Origin: an uncultured Erysipelotrichaceae bacterium
GTDB lineage: Bacteria > Bacillota_I > Bacilli_A > Erysipelotrichales > Erysipelotrichaceae
Reading direction: 5' to 3'
Assembly (NCBI GenBank): GCA_947569705.1
Contig: CANOSP010000008.1
Coordinates: forward strand, 17,477-81,476
DNA length: 64,000 nucleotides
Shown: positions 10,017-20,463 of the stretch, in pieces
Numbering within the stretch: the first letter of the stretch is position 1
Layout of the letters: each line of letters starts with the position of its first letter
Notes under the pieces: model-generated
Seen by the model: the letters and a program-made list of their open reading frames with translations, nothing else
Database searches by the model: none
Told to the model about the DNA's origin: nothing
Made by a program: the position numbers and the translations under genes

Positions 10017-10553
10017 TTAATAATTCTCTTCCTGAATCGCAAAATAGCTTTGTGCATGATCACAAACAGGACATACCTCAGGTGCTTCTTTTCCGGTATG
10101 CAAATGACCGCAGTTTAAGCATTCCCAAACGGTTTCTTCAGCTTTCTCAAAAACAGAGCCGTCTTCGATATTTGATAATAAAGCCGCATAACGCTTTTCA
10201 TGTGCTGCTTCAATCTTCGCAACGCCTTCCATAGTTTCGGCAATATCATCGAAGCCTTCTTCTCTTGCTTCCTTCGCCATGCGTGCATACATATCGGTCC
10301 ATTCAAAGTTTTCACCGGCTGCCGCATCCTTTAAATTTTCTACTGTTGTAGGAACTCCGTCATGCAGAAGCTTGAACCATAATTTCGCATGCTCTTTTTC
10401 ATTATCGGCAGTCTTTTGGAAAATATCCGCAATCTGCACATATCCTTCTTTTTTAGCTTTTGAAGCATAAAACGTATACTTGTTTCTTGCCTGAGATTCG
10501 CCGGCAAAAGCTTCCATTAAATTTTTTTCAGTCTTTGTTCCTTTTAAATTCAT
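10017..10553 (-). CDS. rbr: Rubrerythrin
   Basis: 178-aa non-haem diiron peroxidase that reduces H2O2 to water in the cytoplasm of anaerobes, with electrons from rubredoxin. Seen: an N-terminal four-helix ferritin-like domain with E19 (FAGESQA), E52-x-x-H55 and E115-x-x-H118, and a C-terminal rubredoxin-like domain with C145-x-x-C148 and C161-x-x-C164. The length is normal for the family. A GGAGGAG ribosome-binding site precedes ATG 10553. It lies 12 nt after a rubredoxin-like gene on the same strand, so the two form an operon ended by a strong terminator. Confidence 0.95.
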   Translation of the reverse strand: MNLKGTKTEKNLMEAFAGESQARNKYTFYASKAKKEGYVQIADIFQKTADNEKEHAKLWFKLLHDGVPTTVENLKDAAAGENFEWTDMYARMAKEAREEGFDDIAETMEGVAKIEAAHEKRYAALLSNIEDGSVFEKAEETVWECLNCGHLHTGKEAPEVCPVCDHAQSYFAIQEENY

Positions 10554-10565
10554 GATGTTCTCCTC

Positions 10566-10898
10566 CTAGTATTTTCCTTTTGCGATATGACCTGCTAATT
10601 CAGCTTTTGCCATCTGTTTGATTTCCCAAGCATATTGCTTAGCTAATTCAAACACATGAACACAGCCGGGGTCTAAATTGTCTTCAATTCCCGCACATGC
10701 AACTCCGTCCAGCTTCATAGCCAAATGAATCAGCTGCATATGCAGATCATTGGTTTTATCACTGCGATAAATTTTCTCGGCCGTTGCTTCATCAATCAAG
10801 CTGAAGCGATCAGCTGACACACCGCATTTCGGACATTTTTCCGGTGCTTCTGCACCCTCTGCGACATAGCCGCATACTTCACATTTCCATAAACTCAT
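10566..10898 (-). CDS. Rubredoxin-like domain protein with helical C-terminus
   Basis: 110 aa. Residues 3-32 form a rubredoxin-type iron site (C6-x-x-C9 and C22-x-x-C25, with GYVAEG and APEKCPKCG). Residues 33-110 are a helical domain with two further cysteines (C67 in VACAG and C79 in PGCVHVF) that I do not recognise as a catalytic site. It is the first gene of the rubrerythrin operon, so a role as electron donor to, or partner of, the peroxidase is a reasonable inference. An AGGT-type ribosome-binding site precedes ATG 10898. The name is secure only for the N-terminal domain. Confidence 0.8.
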   Translation of the reverse strand: MSLWKCEVCGYVAEGAEAPEKCPKCGVSADRFSLIDEATAEKIYRSDKTNDLHMQLIHLAMKLDGVACAGIEDNLDPGCVHVFELAKQYAWEIKQMAKAELAGHIAKGKY

Positions 10899-11144
10899 GT
10901 TGATTACCTCACTTTCGCTTACTATTTATATTGTATACCACAAACGCATAAAATGCACGTTTTTTTCTCACAAATTTTGGGAATTTTGATTGTATTGTTT
11001 TTTTAATGTTGCAGTTAAAATTAAAAAAATTTCAGCCATTTCACATACAAAAACGACTTTTAACTTTTAAAATCAATTTTAAATACGGTTTCTATATACT
11101 TTTTTTGGATAATGAAGTAAAATATTAATAATCGGAGGTAACAT

Positions 11145-13238
11145 ATGACAGCTAAACACCCGTTTGATGATTTCGGAATCAATTTATTTGATGAACATGT
11201 AATGAAAGAAAGACTTCCCCATCCTGTATATACAAAATGGGAGACTGCGACAAGAAAAGAAGATGCCTTGGATCGACCTACGGCAGATGCGATTGCACAT
11301 GCGATGAAAACATGGGCGATGGAAAAAGGTGCCACGCATTTTACCCACTGGTTTCAGCCGATGACAGGTTCTACCGCAGAAAAGCACGACAGCTTTGTGG
11401 AACCGGGAGAATACGGACAACCGATCTCACGATTCAGCGGTAAAAGTCTGATTAAAGGAGAAGGAGATGCATCAAGCTTCCCCAGTGGCGGTTTAAGAGC
11501 GACATTTGAAGCACGCGGATACACCTACTGGGATTGTACATCACCTGCTTTTATCAGAGACAATGTCCTTTGTATTCCGACGATCTTTGTCTCTTATAAC
11601 GGAGAAACACTTGATAAAAAGGCCCCGCTTCTAAAATCGATTGAAGCAGTATCCAAGCAGGCAACTCGAATCGTAAATGCGTTTAAAGATAAAGATGTAA
11701 AACGCGTCATGCCGATGGTTGGTTTAGAACAAGAATACTTTTTGATCGATAAAGAGTTATATCGTAATCGCATGGATTTGATGCATGCCGGGAGAACTCT
11801 GTTCGGAGCGATGTCACCGAAAGGCGAAGGAATTTCAAAGCATTACTTCGGAGCGATTCCGACTAAGGTAGATGCATTTATGCAGGAAGTCGATCAGGAA
11901 TTATGGAAGCTCGGTATTTATGCCAAAACGGAACATAATGAAGCGGCTCCCTGTCAATTTGAAATCGCACCGTTATATGCCGATGCGAATATTGCCGTGG
12001 ATCAAAATCAGATTATTATGGATATGTTAAAACGAATTGCCGATAAACATGGCTTCGCATGTCTGTTAAATGAAAAGCCGTTTGATCATGTAAACGGCAG
12101 CGGAAAGCATAACAACTGGTCCTTGGTCTGCGATGACGGACAGAATTTGCTGGAGCCGGGAGATCGCCCGCATGAAAATATCCGTTTCCTACTGTTTGTT
12201 TGCGCCGTAATACAGGCAGTCGATACTTATCCCGAATTGCTGCGCATGGCAAGCTCATGCTACGGCAATGATTATCGCTTAGGTGCCGATGAAGCCCCCC
12301 CTGCCATTATCAGTATCTGTATGGGAAGCTACTTAGAGGAAATCTTAAAGCGCTTGGAAAAAGGCGATGATCAGCTGGATATCGAGGTCAATACCACACC
12401 GTTTGAAATCGGCAATCTCGCTTATGTTCCGAAGGATACAAGTGATCGCAACCGCACCTCACCGTTTGCTTTTACCGGTAATAAATTTGAATTTCGTATG
12501 GTCGGCTCATCACGTTCAGCCGCCACAACCAATATTGTATTGAATACGATCGTTGCTGATGTATTATGCAAGATCGCCGATGAATTGGCACCATTAAAAT
12601 ACATCGAAGATATTCGCAATCACTCTTTGGCAATTTGTAAACGCATCTTGCGTAAGCATAACCGCATTTTGTTTTCAAAAGACGGCTACAGCGAAGAATG
12701 GATCCAAGAAGCACAAGAACGCGGATTACCGAATATCAGCACCTATGTACATTCAATTGATGCTTTGATTGATGAAAAAGCAGTTGCTATGTTTGAGCGA
12801 AACAATGTATATAATTTCAATGAATTAACAGCTCGTACGAATATTTTATATGATGAAGTCATTAAGGATATTAAAATTGAAGCAATGGTACTGTTAGATT
12901 TATCAAAAAAAGTATTACTTCCTGCTTTAATAAAAGAAATTAAATTTTACAGCGACGGCCTTAACTCACTCGGCAAAGCAAATGCTTTCTATGAGCGTAA
13001 AATTGATCGTTTAACATCATTACTGGATCAATTTGATGTTCAATATCATAAATTAAAAGATGCGTTTTTCAATCGTAAGACTTATGATGATATTAAAGAA
13101 AAAGCATTTTTTATGAATGATCATGTTGTAAAACTGATGCAGGAATTACGTATTGTTATTGATGCGATTGAAGAAAGCATCAGTGCTGAAAATTATCCTG
13201 TTCCTACCTATGAACAGTTGTTTACTTCAGTAAATTAA
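11145..13238 (+). CDS. glnN: Glutamine synthetase type III
   Basis: 697 aa, the size of the GSIII (GlnN) family, which makes glutamine from glutamate, ammonia and ATP as a large cytoplasmic oligomer. Seen: the N-terminal GSIII-specific region with HWFQPMTGSTAEKHDSF; the catalytic core with GLEQEYFLID and AAPCQFEIAP; NGSGKHNNWS for nucleotide/ammonium-site binding; and FEFRMVGSSRSAA near the glutamate site. CGGAGG lies upstream of ATG 11145. It stands alone, divergent from the rubredoxin/rubrerythrin operon, and ends in its own terminator. I looked for a clear GlnR/TnrA box in the AT-rich upstream region and did not find one. Confidence 0.95.
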   Translation: MTAKHPFDDFGINLFDEHVMKERLPHPVYTKWETATRKEDALDRPTADAIAHAMKTWAMEKGATHFTHWFQPMTGSTAEKHDSFVEPGEYGQPISRFSGKSLIKGEGDASSFPSGGLRATFEARGYTYWDCTSPAFIRDNVLCIPTIFVSYNGETLDKKAPLLKSIEAVSKQATRIVNAFKDKDVKRVMPMVGLEQEYFLIDKELYRNRMDLMHAGRTLFGAMSPKGEGISKHYFGAIPTKVDAFMQEVDQELWKLGIYAKTEHNEAAPCQFEIAPLYADANIAVDQNQIIMDMLKRIADKHGFACLLNEKPFDHVNGSGKHNNWSLVCDDGQNLLEPGDRPHENIRFLLFVCAVIQAVDTYPELLRMASSCYGNDYRLGADEAPPAIISICMGSYLEEILKRLEKGDDQLDIEVNTTPFEIGNLAYVPKDTSDRNRTSPFAFTGNKFEFRMVGSSRSAATTNIVLNTIVADVLCKIADELAPLKYIEDIRNHSLAICKRILRKHNRILFSKDGYSEEWIQEAQERGLPNISTYVHSIDALIDEKAVAMFERNNVYNFNELTARTNILYDEVIKDIKIEAMVLLDLSKKVLLPALIKEIKFYSDGLNSLGKANAFYERKIDRLTSLLDQFDVQYHKLKDAFFNRKTYDDIKEKAFFMNDHVVKLMQELRIVIDAIEESISAENYPVPTYEQLFTSVN

Positions 13239-13256
13239 TTTCAATAAAAAACAAAA

Positions 13257-13295
13257 AGTGCTGTATGCTGTATATGTATGCAGTACTCTTTTTTT
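13257..13295 (+). terminator. Intrinsic terminator of glnN
   Basis: Long imperfect hairpin (AGTGCTGTATGC pairing with GTATGCAGTACT) followed by a T run, 18 nt after the stop. Confidence 0.85.
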
Positions 13296-13391
13296 GTCCG
13301 TTAAAGCTTCGACATGATTGTTCTTTCCTACTATTTCATTCTTTAACAACTGCTAAATTATTTCAATTATACTTGTTTCTTTCATTATACT

Positions 13392-13430
13392 AAAAAAAGC
13401 AGACAGTCGCTTTCACGATTCTGTCTGCTT
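13392..13430 (-). terminator. Intrinsic terminator of the GH84 gene
   Basis: Perfect 10-bp stem (AAGCAGACAG and CTGTCTGCTT) followed by a run of seven T on the minus strand. Confidence 0.92.
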
Positions 13431-13459
13431 AAGATACAAATACTTATAACCGATTACAA

Positions 13460-16400
13460 TTATTTCGCTTTACTTTGACGTTTCTTATAGGCTGCGATTA
13501 CAATAATACCTGCGCAAAGCGTAATCCATGCATAGCCTGTGAACATCGTCGTATCACCGGTATTCGGTGTTAAGCCGACGCCCGGTTTTACTGTTTGATT
13601 TTGATCAGAAACAATCGGTTGATTTGGCTGGATCGGTTTAGAAGGTTTAATCGGCTGTTCCGGTTTTGGATCTGCCGGTTTTGACGGATCTGTCGGTTTA
13701 GACGGTTGATCAGGATCTTCAGGGTCGGTAGGTTTAGACGGTTTATCCGGATTTTCAGGCTGATCCGGATCAGTCGGCGGATTTGTATCATCCGCTTTTT
13801 CTTTAAGACCCGCTATGGCATTCTGTAACGCTTCCAAAGCACTGTTGATTTCTTTCAAGGTCGCATGATCATCTGCCAATACTCTTTCAACCTCCGCAAT
13901 AGCCTTTCCTAATTCAGCTGCAGTTTCTTCGGTATACTTGCTCATATCAATTGCTTTTGCCTCTTTCAACGCTGCTTCAAGATTATCCTTATGATCTGCA
14001 GTAGGCACTAAATTATCAACTGCTTGATTAATTTCAGCCATCATCGCAGCGATTTCTTCTGTTGTACCATTTTCTTTCAGCGCCTTAGCCTGTTCCAACA
14101 GTTCTGATAACGCCAGATAAGATTCCTCGGTATACAAACTTGCGTCGATATTCATATTCAATAATTTATTCAATTCAGAAATATCGATTAATCCCAAGAT
14201 CGCATCATCTGCTGCTTCATTAAGCTCAATAAACTCTTCTTTCAGCCAAGTATCCTTAGAATTAGCTTGAGTCAATACTTCGCTAATCTTTTGATAACTT
14301 TCGGTTGTGTAATCATCCGCTTTCACAGCTTCCAGACGCTCAATCAACGCTGCCACTTCTTTCGGTGTTGCGACTTCAACAAGCGCTGATCTCGCCGCTG
14401 ACAAATCGGAAGCAGCTTTATCGACTTCTTCTTGAGTACCGCTCTCTTTCAGTTTGTCAATATCCAATCCTTTATAAACTGCTTCATAAGCTGCATAACT
14501 ATCCGCTGTATAACGCTGCGGATCAAGCTTATCAAATGCTTTTAATTCGGCATTCAGCACCTTAACGCTTACTAAACCGGCATATCGATTCATCATTTCC
14601 TTCAGCTTCGCTTGCAACTCGGTCTTATCAACATCAACATCACCTAAATCTTTTTTCACTTCTTTGACGATTACTTCAAACGGATTAATAGAATCCGTCG
14701 TATAATCAGTTTTCTTACCGAGTATATCTGTTTCAAATTTATTCAGCTGAGTCGTTATGGAATTCAGCTCAAATACCAGATTCTCATAAGCTTCCTCTAA
14801 TGCTTCTAATGCTTCCTGTATAGCTTCACTGTCTGTAGGTGTCTTTAACAATTCCTTCGCAGCCGCTAATTTTTCAGCGAATGCCGCATAGGTTGACTCT
14901 GTAAAAGAATCTGCCGTAATCACATCATACTTATCAATGCTTGCCTTTAAATCTTTTGCATAATCGGCTAATTGATAAGCCTCTGTTAACACTTTATTTT
15001 GTTTAGCATATTCTAACGGAGTTGCAGTTGAAGCATTGACCATATCTTGCGCATTTTTCAGCTCATCCTTCAGCTGCTGCAATATTTCAGCAGGGTAAAG
15101 TGTTTCATCAAACAAACTCAATTCATAGCTTATTTCTTCAATCGCAGAAATAAGGTTTTCCTTAGGAATTGCGCTGAATACTAATTGTGCACGCGCATTT
15201 TCCAAGGATTCAACAAGCATGTCAACATCAGCTTCACTGATATTATCGGCTTCCTCGATTTCATTCTCTGCATATTGAATTGCATTCTGCAGTTTCATAA
15301 AGGTTGATTTAACATAAACACTGTCATCATTTTTAACTGCCTTTAATTCGTTCAATAATGTACGAACAGCACTTAAATCACCCTTTAGTTCCGGCTGATT
15401 CAAAGCCTTATCAAGCTTGCTTATCGCTGAATTTACAACTGATTCGGAAACAAAGTCATTTGCGTAGGTTGCTTCCGCATATTCTAATACAGTCCTTAAA
15501 TTTTCTTTACTGTCAGTTGTCCATGTATCTGTAGCGGCTGCCTTGGCAGAGCGGATCAAATCATTCAGGCGTGTTTTATCCACATTCGCATAAGCAACCT
15601 TATTAATTAAGATTTCTTGGATCGCAACCTCTTGATCTGCAGTCCATTCAATTTTTACAGCCAGTAAATGCTTCACTGATTCAGGCAAAGTATATTCACA
15701 CAAGGTTGTATTTAAGCTTCCAAGCTCCATCCACTGTGAAACGGCTCTTGTGCTTCCGACTACTTCGGCATATATCTTCGCGCCTGATACGGAGGAGGGA
15801 GACTGTAAAACAGTGATTTTATTTCTGTTTGTAGTGTCAGTTACTTTATATAACAATGAACCGGCTCTATTTGCAATCGGCTTAAACGCTGTTGCCGTAT
15901 TACCGTCTGCTACGTTCAAAGCATTGTATCCATCCTGAGCAGTCACTGTAGCCGTCACTGTCGGATCGGTCGTAGTAGCCAATGTTTGATTATTATTCAA
16001 CTCAAATTCGGTGAATCTTACCCATTTATCGGCTCCGACCTTCGTCTTTGTAATTTCAAACTTGATATAACGAGCTTTCACATTTAAATTTACTGCTTCC
16101 TTCGCATTATATGAGATTTCATGCAGCGGCAATACATCTTGAATCGTATCTGTGTTTTCCGCTTCACCCGGATTCGCTGTTCCGTCCTGATTACCGATAG
16201 TCATGATTTGCTTCCATGCGGTGCCGTCTTCTGATACGGAAATTTTCGCATGACGAGGGAAATCCGTATTACTGTCTCTGGAAACTACTTTAAAGGTATT
16301 TAAATCGATTACTTGACCGAGATCATACGTTACAAATCTTCCTGCAGTTTGACTGCCTTGGAATACCGTTTCAGAAGTGCGATTCTTGTCAAACAGGTTT

Positions 16401-19400
16401 TTATCGCCTGAAACAGTAAAGCCGCTTGCTTCACTTAACTTTAATTCATAAATTTCATTTGAATTCACGATAAACTTCGTTAAATTAAATGTAACATCAC
16501 TTGAACCGTTATTGATTAAACGAATATAGCGGGCATTATCCACATGATTTTGATCTGTCACCGCTGTCCATATAACGCCGTTCTCAGAAATCTGTAAGGT
16601 TAAGCCTGATGCAACATCGACATCCAGTGTGGTTAAATCCTTTAAGCGCTCCAGCTTCACTCCGATGTATTCACCTGTCGCTAAAGTAATATCGGAATAC
16701 GGCAACAGTGTCATCTGTTCCATGGTATGAGTACCCTGTAATGAATTTAAAGCAGTTACATTTGTATATGTGTATTTATTGGTCGGAACACTTGTATTTT
16801 CCTCTACGTTAATTTCACCGATTTTCAGCCAACTGCCTTTTTCTTGTTTATTTACCAAGCGTACATAACGAGCGCGTATTCCCGTTAAATCTTCATCAAT
16901 GATATCCTGTCCGCTTGATACGCCGTTATAAGATTTAAAGGTTGCCCAATTGACATTATCCTCGGAATATTCCAAGTCATATTTTTCCCATTTATCGCCG
17001 CCGTCAATACCGACTGCCGCGTGGAATGATTTTAAATGTGCAACTCTGCCTAAATCCAAACCGATAAAGTCACCGACCAGCGCCTTATTACCGCTTAACT
17101 GATACCAAACACCGGTAGAATCATTACCATCCAACAATTCAGACTCATTACCGCTCCAAATTCCGAATGTAGATGTTTTAATAATGGTTTTTGTAATCGG
17201 TACGGAATCATCAATTTCACCGTCAAATCTATCTACAGTGATTTCATTGAATTGCCACCATCCGTTTAGCTTCTCGGTATTGCGTATACGAACCGCATCA
17301 GCGTTTGTTCCGTTCAAATTTACATCCAATTCAAACGGAATACTGTCCAGTGTTTGGAATGTTTTCCATTCCCCGTTAATTCGATATTCAATTACGCCTT
17401 TATTAATCTTATCCTTACTGCCGTTACCGTGAGAAATATGGACATTACCAACCTCAATCGTATCATCAAATTCTACTCCGACCCAAGTATCCGCTAATGT
17501 GTTATCCTTATCCGGATCTGAGCTGTCGGCAGAATTTGCAAAGCTGGCATTCGTAGATGTACTGCCGTCAATAATTTTATCGAGAGAACCGCTTCTGATT
17601 ACCATTTTATCAGAACTGAACATAGGTGTTACACTAAATGCTCCGACATATTCCTCTGCTTTGATTTCATTGATATGCCACCATTTATTTGTATTTTCAT
17701 CAAGATTTCTGATGCGAACGGCATCTGCCTGAGTGCCTTTAAGGTTTACAACCACTTCTGCCCCCATGTTTGACATCTCTTTAAAGGTTTTCCATGTCCC
17801 GTCAACACGATATTCAATCGCTGCGTTAGTTACCTTATCACCGCTCGCCTGATATAGCTTTAACAGACCCAGCGGCTGTGCGGAATCGAATTCTAAACCG
17901 ACTGCAGCGTCTTTATGAATTTCATCAACATTGCTCGGAGTCTTTGAATCAAGAAAATCTAAACCGGTCGTAGTGTTGCCGTCCACCAGTGCATCTAAAT
18001 TATCACCGGAATACAAAACCATGTTTTCAATGAACGGAGTACCCTTGATAATCGGGGTTCCTTCATCTAAACCGTTGATCACGATATCTCTGCAGCCGAG
18101 CCACATATTGGTCTTATCGGCCGTAGCGATAATTCTCACACCCTTTGCCTTTAAATTCAAGCCTTCTAATTGTACCAAAGCTCTTGTATCCGAATATTCA
18201 CTGCCGGCAATATCTGTCCATGTCTTACCGTCCGCAGTGTACTGCAGCTTTGCCGATTCAAACGTATCACGAAGATTGCCTCCGTGCGCCATCTTAAAGA
18301 CAATATCATGGATATCGATAACTTGATTATACATTACACCGATATAAGTTCCCGTTTCAGCACTGTTTGGATTTTTCCAGATAACCTCGGTACTCTCATT
18401 ATTATCTAAAAGATTATCTAAACTGCCCGAAGGGGTATCGGTACGATTTGTAATTACCTTAGCACTTACCTTGCTCGGATCAAGGATACTACCGACGGAA
18501 AGAGACAGCTCGCTGTTTAAATATTCGGCGAACGGAATGATGCGCTTCGCGCCTGCTTCCGCAACATCGATCTCATCGTGTATTTTATAACGAATATGAT
18601 TTTTAGACGCCTCAATTTTCGCTACACCTGATGTATAGTGACTGACTGCTTCATCATTTTGATTATTTTCCAAAGCAATTGCACTTTGTATCAATTCAAT
18701 GTTTGCTTCACTGATTTCCTTTAATGATAAACGCCATGAATTGATTTCTTCCTTAAAGGCTTCATTTTTAGATAGTTTATCAAAATCATCGCATGCCTTA
18801 ATAATCTTTTCAAACTCACCGATTAAAGCATTGCCCTTTTCAATCACTGAATCACCGTTATCAAAGGCAGTTCTGAAATCATCTAAGAATGGCTTTAATT
18901 CCTCAGATTCAGCTAAGTTTAAGCCATGCCCGTTAGGCGCAGGATCACTGAGATGTTTTGCCATCTCATATAATGCTTCATCCGCATCACCGTCAATATA
19001 TTTAAAAGAATCCTTCCAACTTTTATCATCATTAAATGCCTTTACATTCCATGCATAGTCAGCGATCGCAAATAACGCTACTTTGCTTGCTTCCGCTTCC
19101 TGCATCGGGTTGGTAACAACGCCCTCTAAATCTTCAACATTCACGTCAGTATGAAGTAAAGAACCTTTTCCCATCATCAAACGCTTCATATTAATATCAT
19201 TTACCGGCCAATTCAACCAAAACAGCGGGCTTCTGCGCGGATTTGCGCCGGCAGGCAGATCTTTTGTTTTAAAGTTATCCAAAGTTCTTTGCTCAATCGG
19301 CTGACAAACAGCTTCACCGGTCCAGAAAATCTGAATATCCTCATGGAAGCCTTGGTCATAATCGTCTAATTCGCCCTCTTTCCACCAAGCGTTGTTATAA

Positions 19401-20398
19401 CCGGCAGGACAGAACACTAAATTATGTACATCGCCTTTTGAATCTACCCACTCTTGTAAGCGTTCCATTACACGGATAACGACTGAACGAGGCAAATCTC
19501 CGGAATCATCTCCTAATACACCGAATTGACGAACACCGATTCCGTAAAGCTGTTCAAACTTTGTGATGATCTTTGCAATATCGGCTTCAAAGGTACTTTC
19601 CGTGATACCGTTGCTCATAAACGGATGGATTGTCCATACAAAACGACATTTGCTGTCAATCCCGGCATCGACCATTTTCTTCATTTCCGCAAGTCGCTCC
19701 GCCGGATACGGGTCACGCCATCTGCCGCTGTGATAAGCATCGTCCTTCGGCGCAAAGATATAAGCATTCATCTTAAATTCACCGCCGAATTGCATCAAGG
19801 AGATACGATCCTCATCACTCCAAGGAATACCGTAGTATCCTTCGATAAAGCCTCTCGTTTTTGTAGAGGCAAAATCATCAATTCTTAAATTGCGAATGGT
19901 TCTGCCCTCAATCTGATTTAAAATATGCTTTAATGAGGTCAAACCGTAAAACGATGCATCGGTATTTTTACCGAGAATCGCAATCGTCTTATTGTCTATT
20001 GAAACTATATGAGAATCCATTTTATCAAAAAATGCTTCATCATGTGTAATATTTTCATCGAAATAATGATCTACATAACCGTCGGAACCGTTTGTTCCCA
20101 CTAAAACATTGGTTACATTTGCCTTTACCTCATCTGATACACTCATTGTGATGCCTTTTGCATCCACAATCTCCGTTAATCGATTTTTGGTAACATCATC
20201 GATTGTATCATCATATACCACATTGATCTCTTTGGAAATCACGAAATCGCCGCCGGAATATGTAATGGCCTGCGGAAGCGGATAGATTTCATACTCAGCT
20301 TCACTTGCCAAAGCATTCAACGCGCTTAATTCCCATGTCGTAATAAACATAGATAACGACAACACCGATAATAATACCTTTTTTAGTTTTTCGCCCAT
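13460..20398 (-). CDS. Cell-wall-anchored GH84 beta-N-acetylglucosaminidase (hyaluronidase/O-GlcNAcase type)
   Basis: About 2312 aa, related to the NagH/NagJ class of secreted GH84 enzymes that cleave GlcNAc from hyaluronan, mucin or O-GlcNAc proteins. Order (numbered from ATG 20398): signal peptide 1-33; GH84 N-terminal domain 36-180; catalytic barrel about 181-475 with TRGFIEGYYG and the catalytic Asp pair D297-D298 in LGDDSGD; helical linker 490-625; a chain of F5/8C-like modules about 640-1480; a region 1480-1605; many FIVAR-type three-helix repeats about 1610-2200; Pro-rich wall spacer 2205-2270; sorting signal TPNTG (2277-2281), hydrophobic segment and KKR tail. An upstream in-frame ATG at 20425 has no ribosome-binding site, while AAGGAG precedes ATG 20398. 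The C-terminus closely resembles that of the GH20 enzyme, so both probably use the same sortase. Confidence 0.92.
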   Translation of the reverse strand: MGEKLKKVLLSVLSLSMFITTWELSALNALASEAEYEIYPLPQAITYSGGDFVISKEINVVYDDTIDDVTKNRLTEIVDAKGITMSVSDEVKANVTNVLVGTNGSDGYVDHYFDENITHDEAFFDKMDSHIVSIDNKTIAILGKNTDASFYGLTSLKHILNQIEGRTIRNLRIDDFASTKTRGFIEGYYGIPWSDEDRISLMQFGGEFKMNAYIFAPKDDAYHSGRWRDPYPAERLAEMKKMVDAGIDSKCRFVWTIHPFMSNGITESTFEADIAKIITKFEQLYGIGVRQFGVLGDDSGDLPRSVVIRVMERLQEWVDSKGDVHNLVFCPAGYNNAWWKEGELDDYDQGFHEDIQIFWTGEAVCQPIEQRTLDNFKTKDLPAGANPRRSPLFWLNWPVNDINMKRLMMGKGSLLHTDVNVEDLEGVVTNPMQEAEASKVALFAIADYAWNVKAFNDDKSWKDSFKYIDGDADEALYEMAKHLSDPAPNGHGLNLAESEELKPFLDDFRTAFDNGDSVIEKGNALIGEFEKIIKACDDFDKLSKNEAFKEEINSWRLSLKEISEANIELIQSAIALENNQNDEAVSHYTSGVAKIEASKNHIRYKIHDEIDVAEAGAKRIIPFAEYLNSELSLSVGSILDPSKVSAKVITNRTDTPSGSLDNLLDNNESTEVIWKNPNSAETGTYIGVMYNQVIDIHDIVFKMAHGGNLRDTFESAKLQYTADGKTWTDIAGSEYSDTRALVQLEGLNLKAKGVRIIATADKTNMWLGCRDIVINGLDEGTPIIKGTPFIENMVLYSGDNLDALVDGNTTTGLDFLDSKTPSNVDEIHKDAAVGLEFDSAQPLGLLKLYQASGDKVTNAAIEYRVDGTWKTFKEMSNMGAEVVVNLKGTQADAVRIRNLDENTNKWWHINEIKAEEYVGAFSVTPMFSSDKMVIRSGSLDKIIDGSTSTNASFANSADSSDPDKDNTLADTWVGVEFDDTIEVGNVHISHGNGSKDKINKGVIEYRINGEWKTFQTLDSIPFELDVNLNGTNADAVRIRNTEKLNGWWQFNEITVDRFDGEIDDSVPITKTIIKTSTFGIWSGNESELLDGNDSTGVWYQLSGNKALVGDFIGLDLGRVAHLKSFHAAVGIDGGDKWEKYDLEYSEDNVNWATFKSYNGVSSGQDIIDEDLTGIRARYVRLVNKQEKGSWLKIGEINVEENTSVPTNKYTYTNVTALNSLQGTHTMEQMTLLPYSDITLATGEYIGVKLERLKDLTTLDVDVASGLTLQISENGVIWTAVTDQNHVDNARYIRLINNGSSDVTFNLTKFIVNSNEIYELKLSEASGFTVSGDKNLFDKNRTSETVFQGSQTAGRFVTYDLGQVIDLNTFKVVSRDSNTDFPRHAKISVSEDGTAWKQIMTIGNQDGTANPGEAENTDTIQDVLPLHEISYNAKEAVNLNVKARYIKFEITKTKVGADKWVRFTEFELNNNQTLATTTDPTVTATVTAQDGYNALNVADGNTATAFKPIANRAGSLLYKVTDTTNRNKITVLQSPSSVSGAKIYAEVVGSTRAVSQWMELGSLNTTLCEYTLPESVKHLLAVKIEWTADQEVAIQEILINKVAYANVDKTRLNDLIRSAKAAATDTWTTDSKENLRTVLEYAEATYANDFVSESVVNSAISKLDKALNQPELKGDLSAVRTLLNELKAVKNDDSVYVKSTFMKLQNAIQYAENEIEEADNISEADVDMLVESLENARAQLVFSAIPKENLISAIEEISYELSLFDETLYPAEILQQLKDELKNAQDMVNASTATPLEYAKQNKVLTEAYQLADYAKDLKASIDKYDVITADSFTESTYAAFAEKLAAAKELLKTPTDSEAIQEALEALEEAYENLVFELNSITTQLNKFETDILGKKTDYTTDSINPFEVIVKEVKKDLGDVDVDKTELQAKLKEMMNRYAGLVSVKVLNAELKAFDKLDPQRYTADSYAAYEAVYKGLDIDKLKESGTQEEVDKAASDLSAARSALVEVATPKEVAALIERLEAVKADDYTTESYQKISEVLTQANSKDTWLKEEFIELNEAADDAILGLIDISELNKLLNMNIDASLYTEESYLALSELLEQAKALKENGTTEEIAAMMAEINQAVDNLVPTADHKDNLEAALKEAKAIDMSKYTEETAAELGKAIAEVERVLADDHATLKEINSALEALQNAIAGLKEKADDTNPPTDPDQPENPDKPSKPTDPEDPDQPSKPTDPSKPADPKPEQPIKPSKPIQPNQPIVSDQNQTVKPGVGLTPNTGDTTMFTGYAWITLCAGIIVIAAYKKRQSKAK

Positions 20399-20463
20399 CT
20401 GCTTTCTCCTTCTCTTTTTATTCATATTTATTATAATAAGAAAATACTATAAAATTATTGGTA

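Noticed and set aside
11060..11335. Antisense frames at the start of glnN
   Set aside because: They overlap conserved GSIII codons on the other strand and show no own signals.
17931..18326. Plus-strand open frames inside the GH84 gene (also 18699-19058 and 19526-19888)
   Set aside because: Antisense to strongly conserved modules; no start signals and no recognisable protein features.
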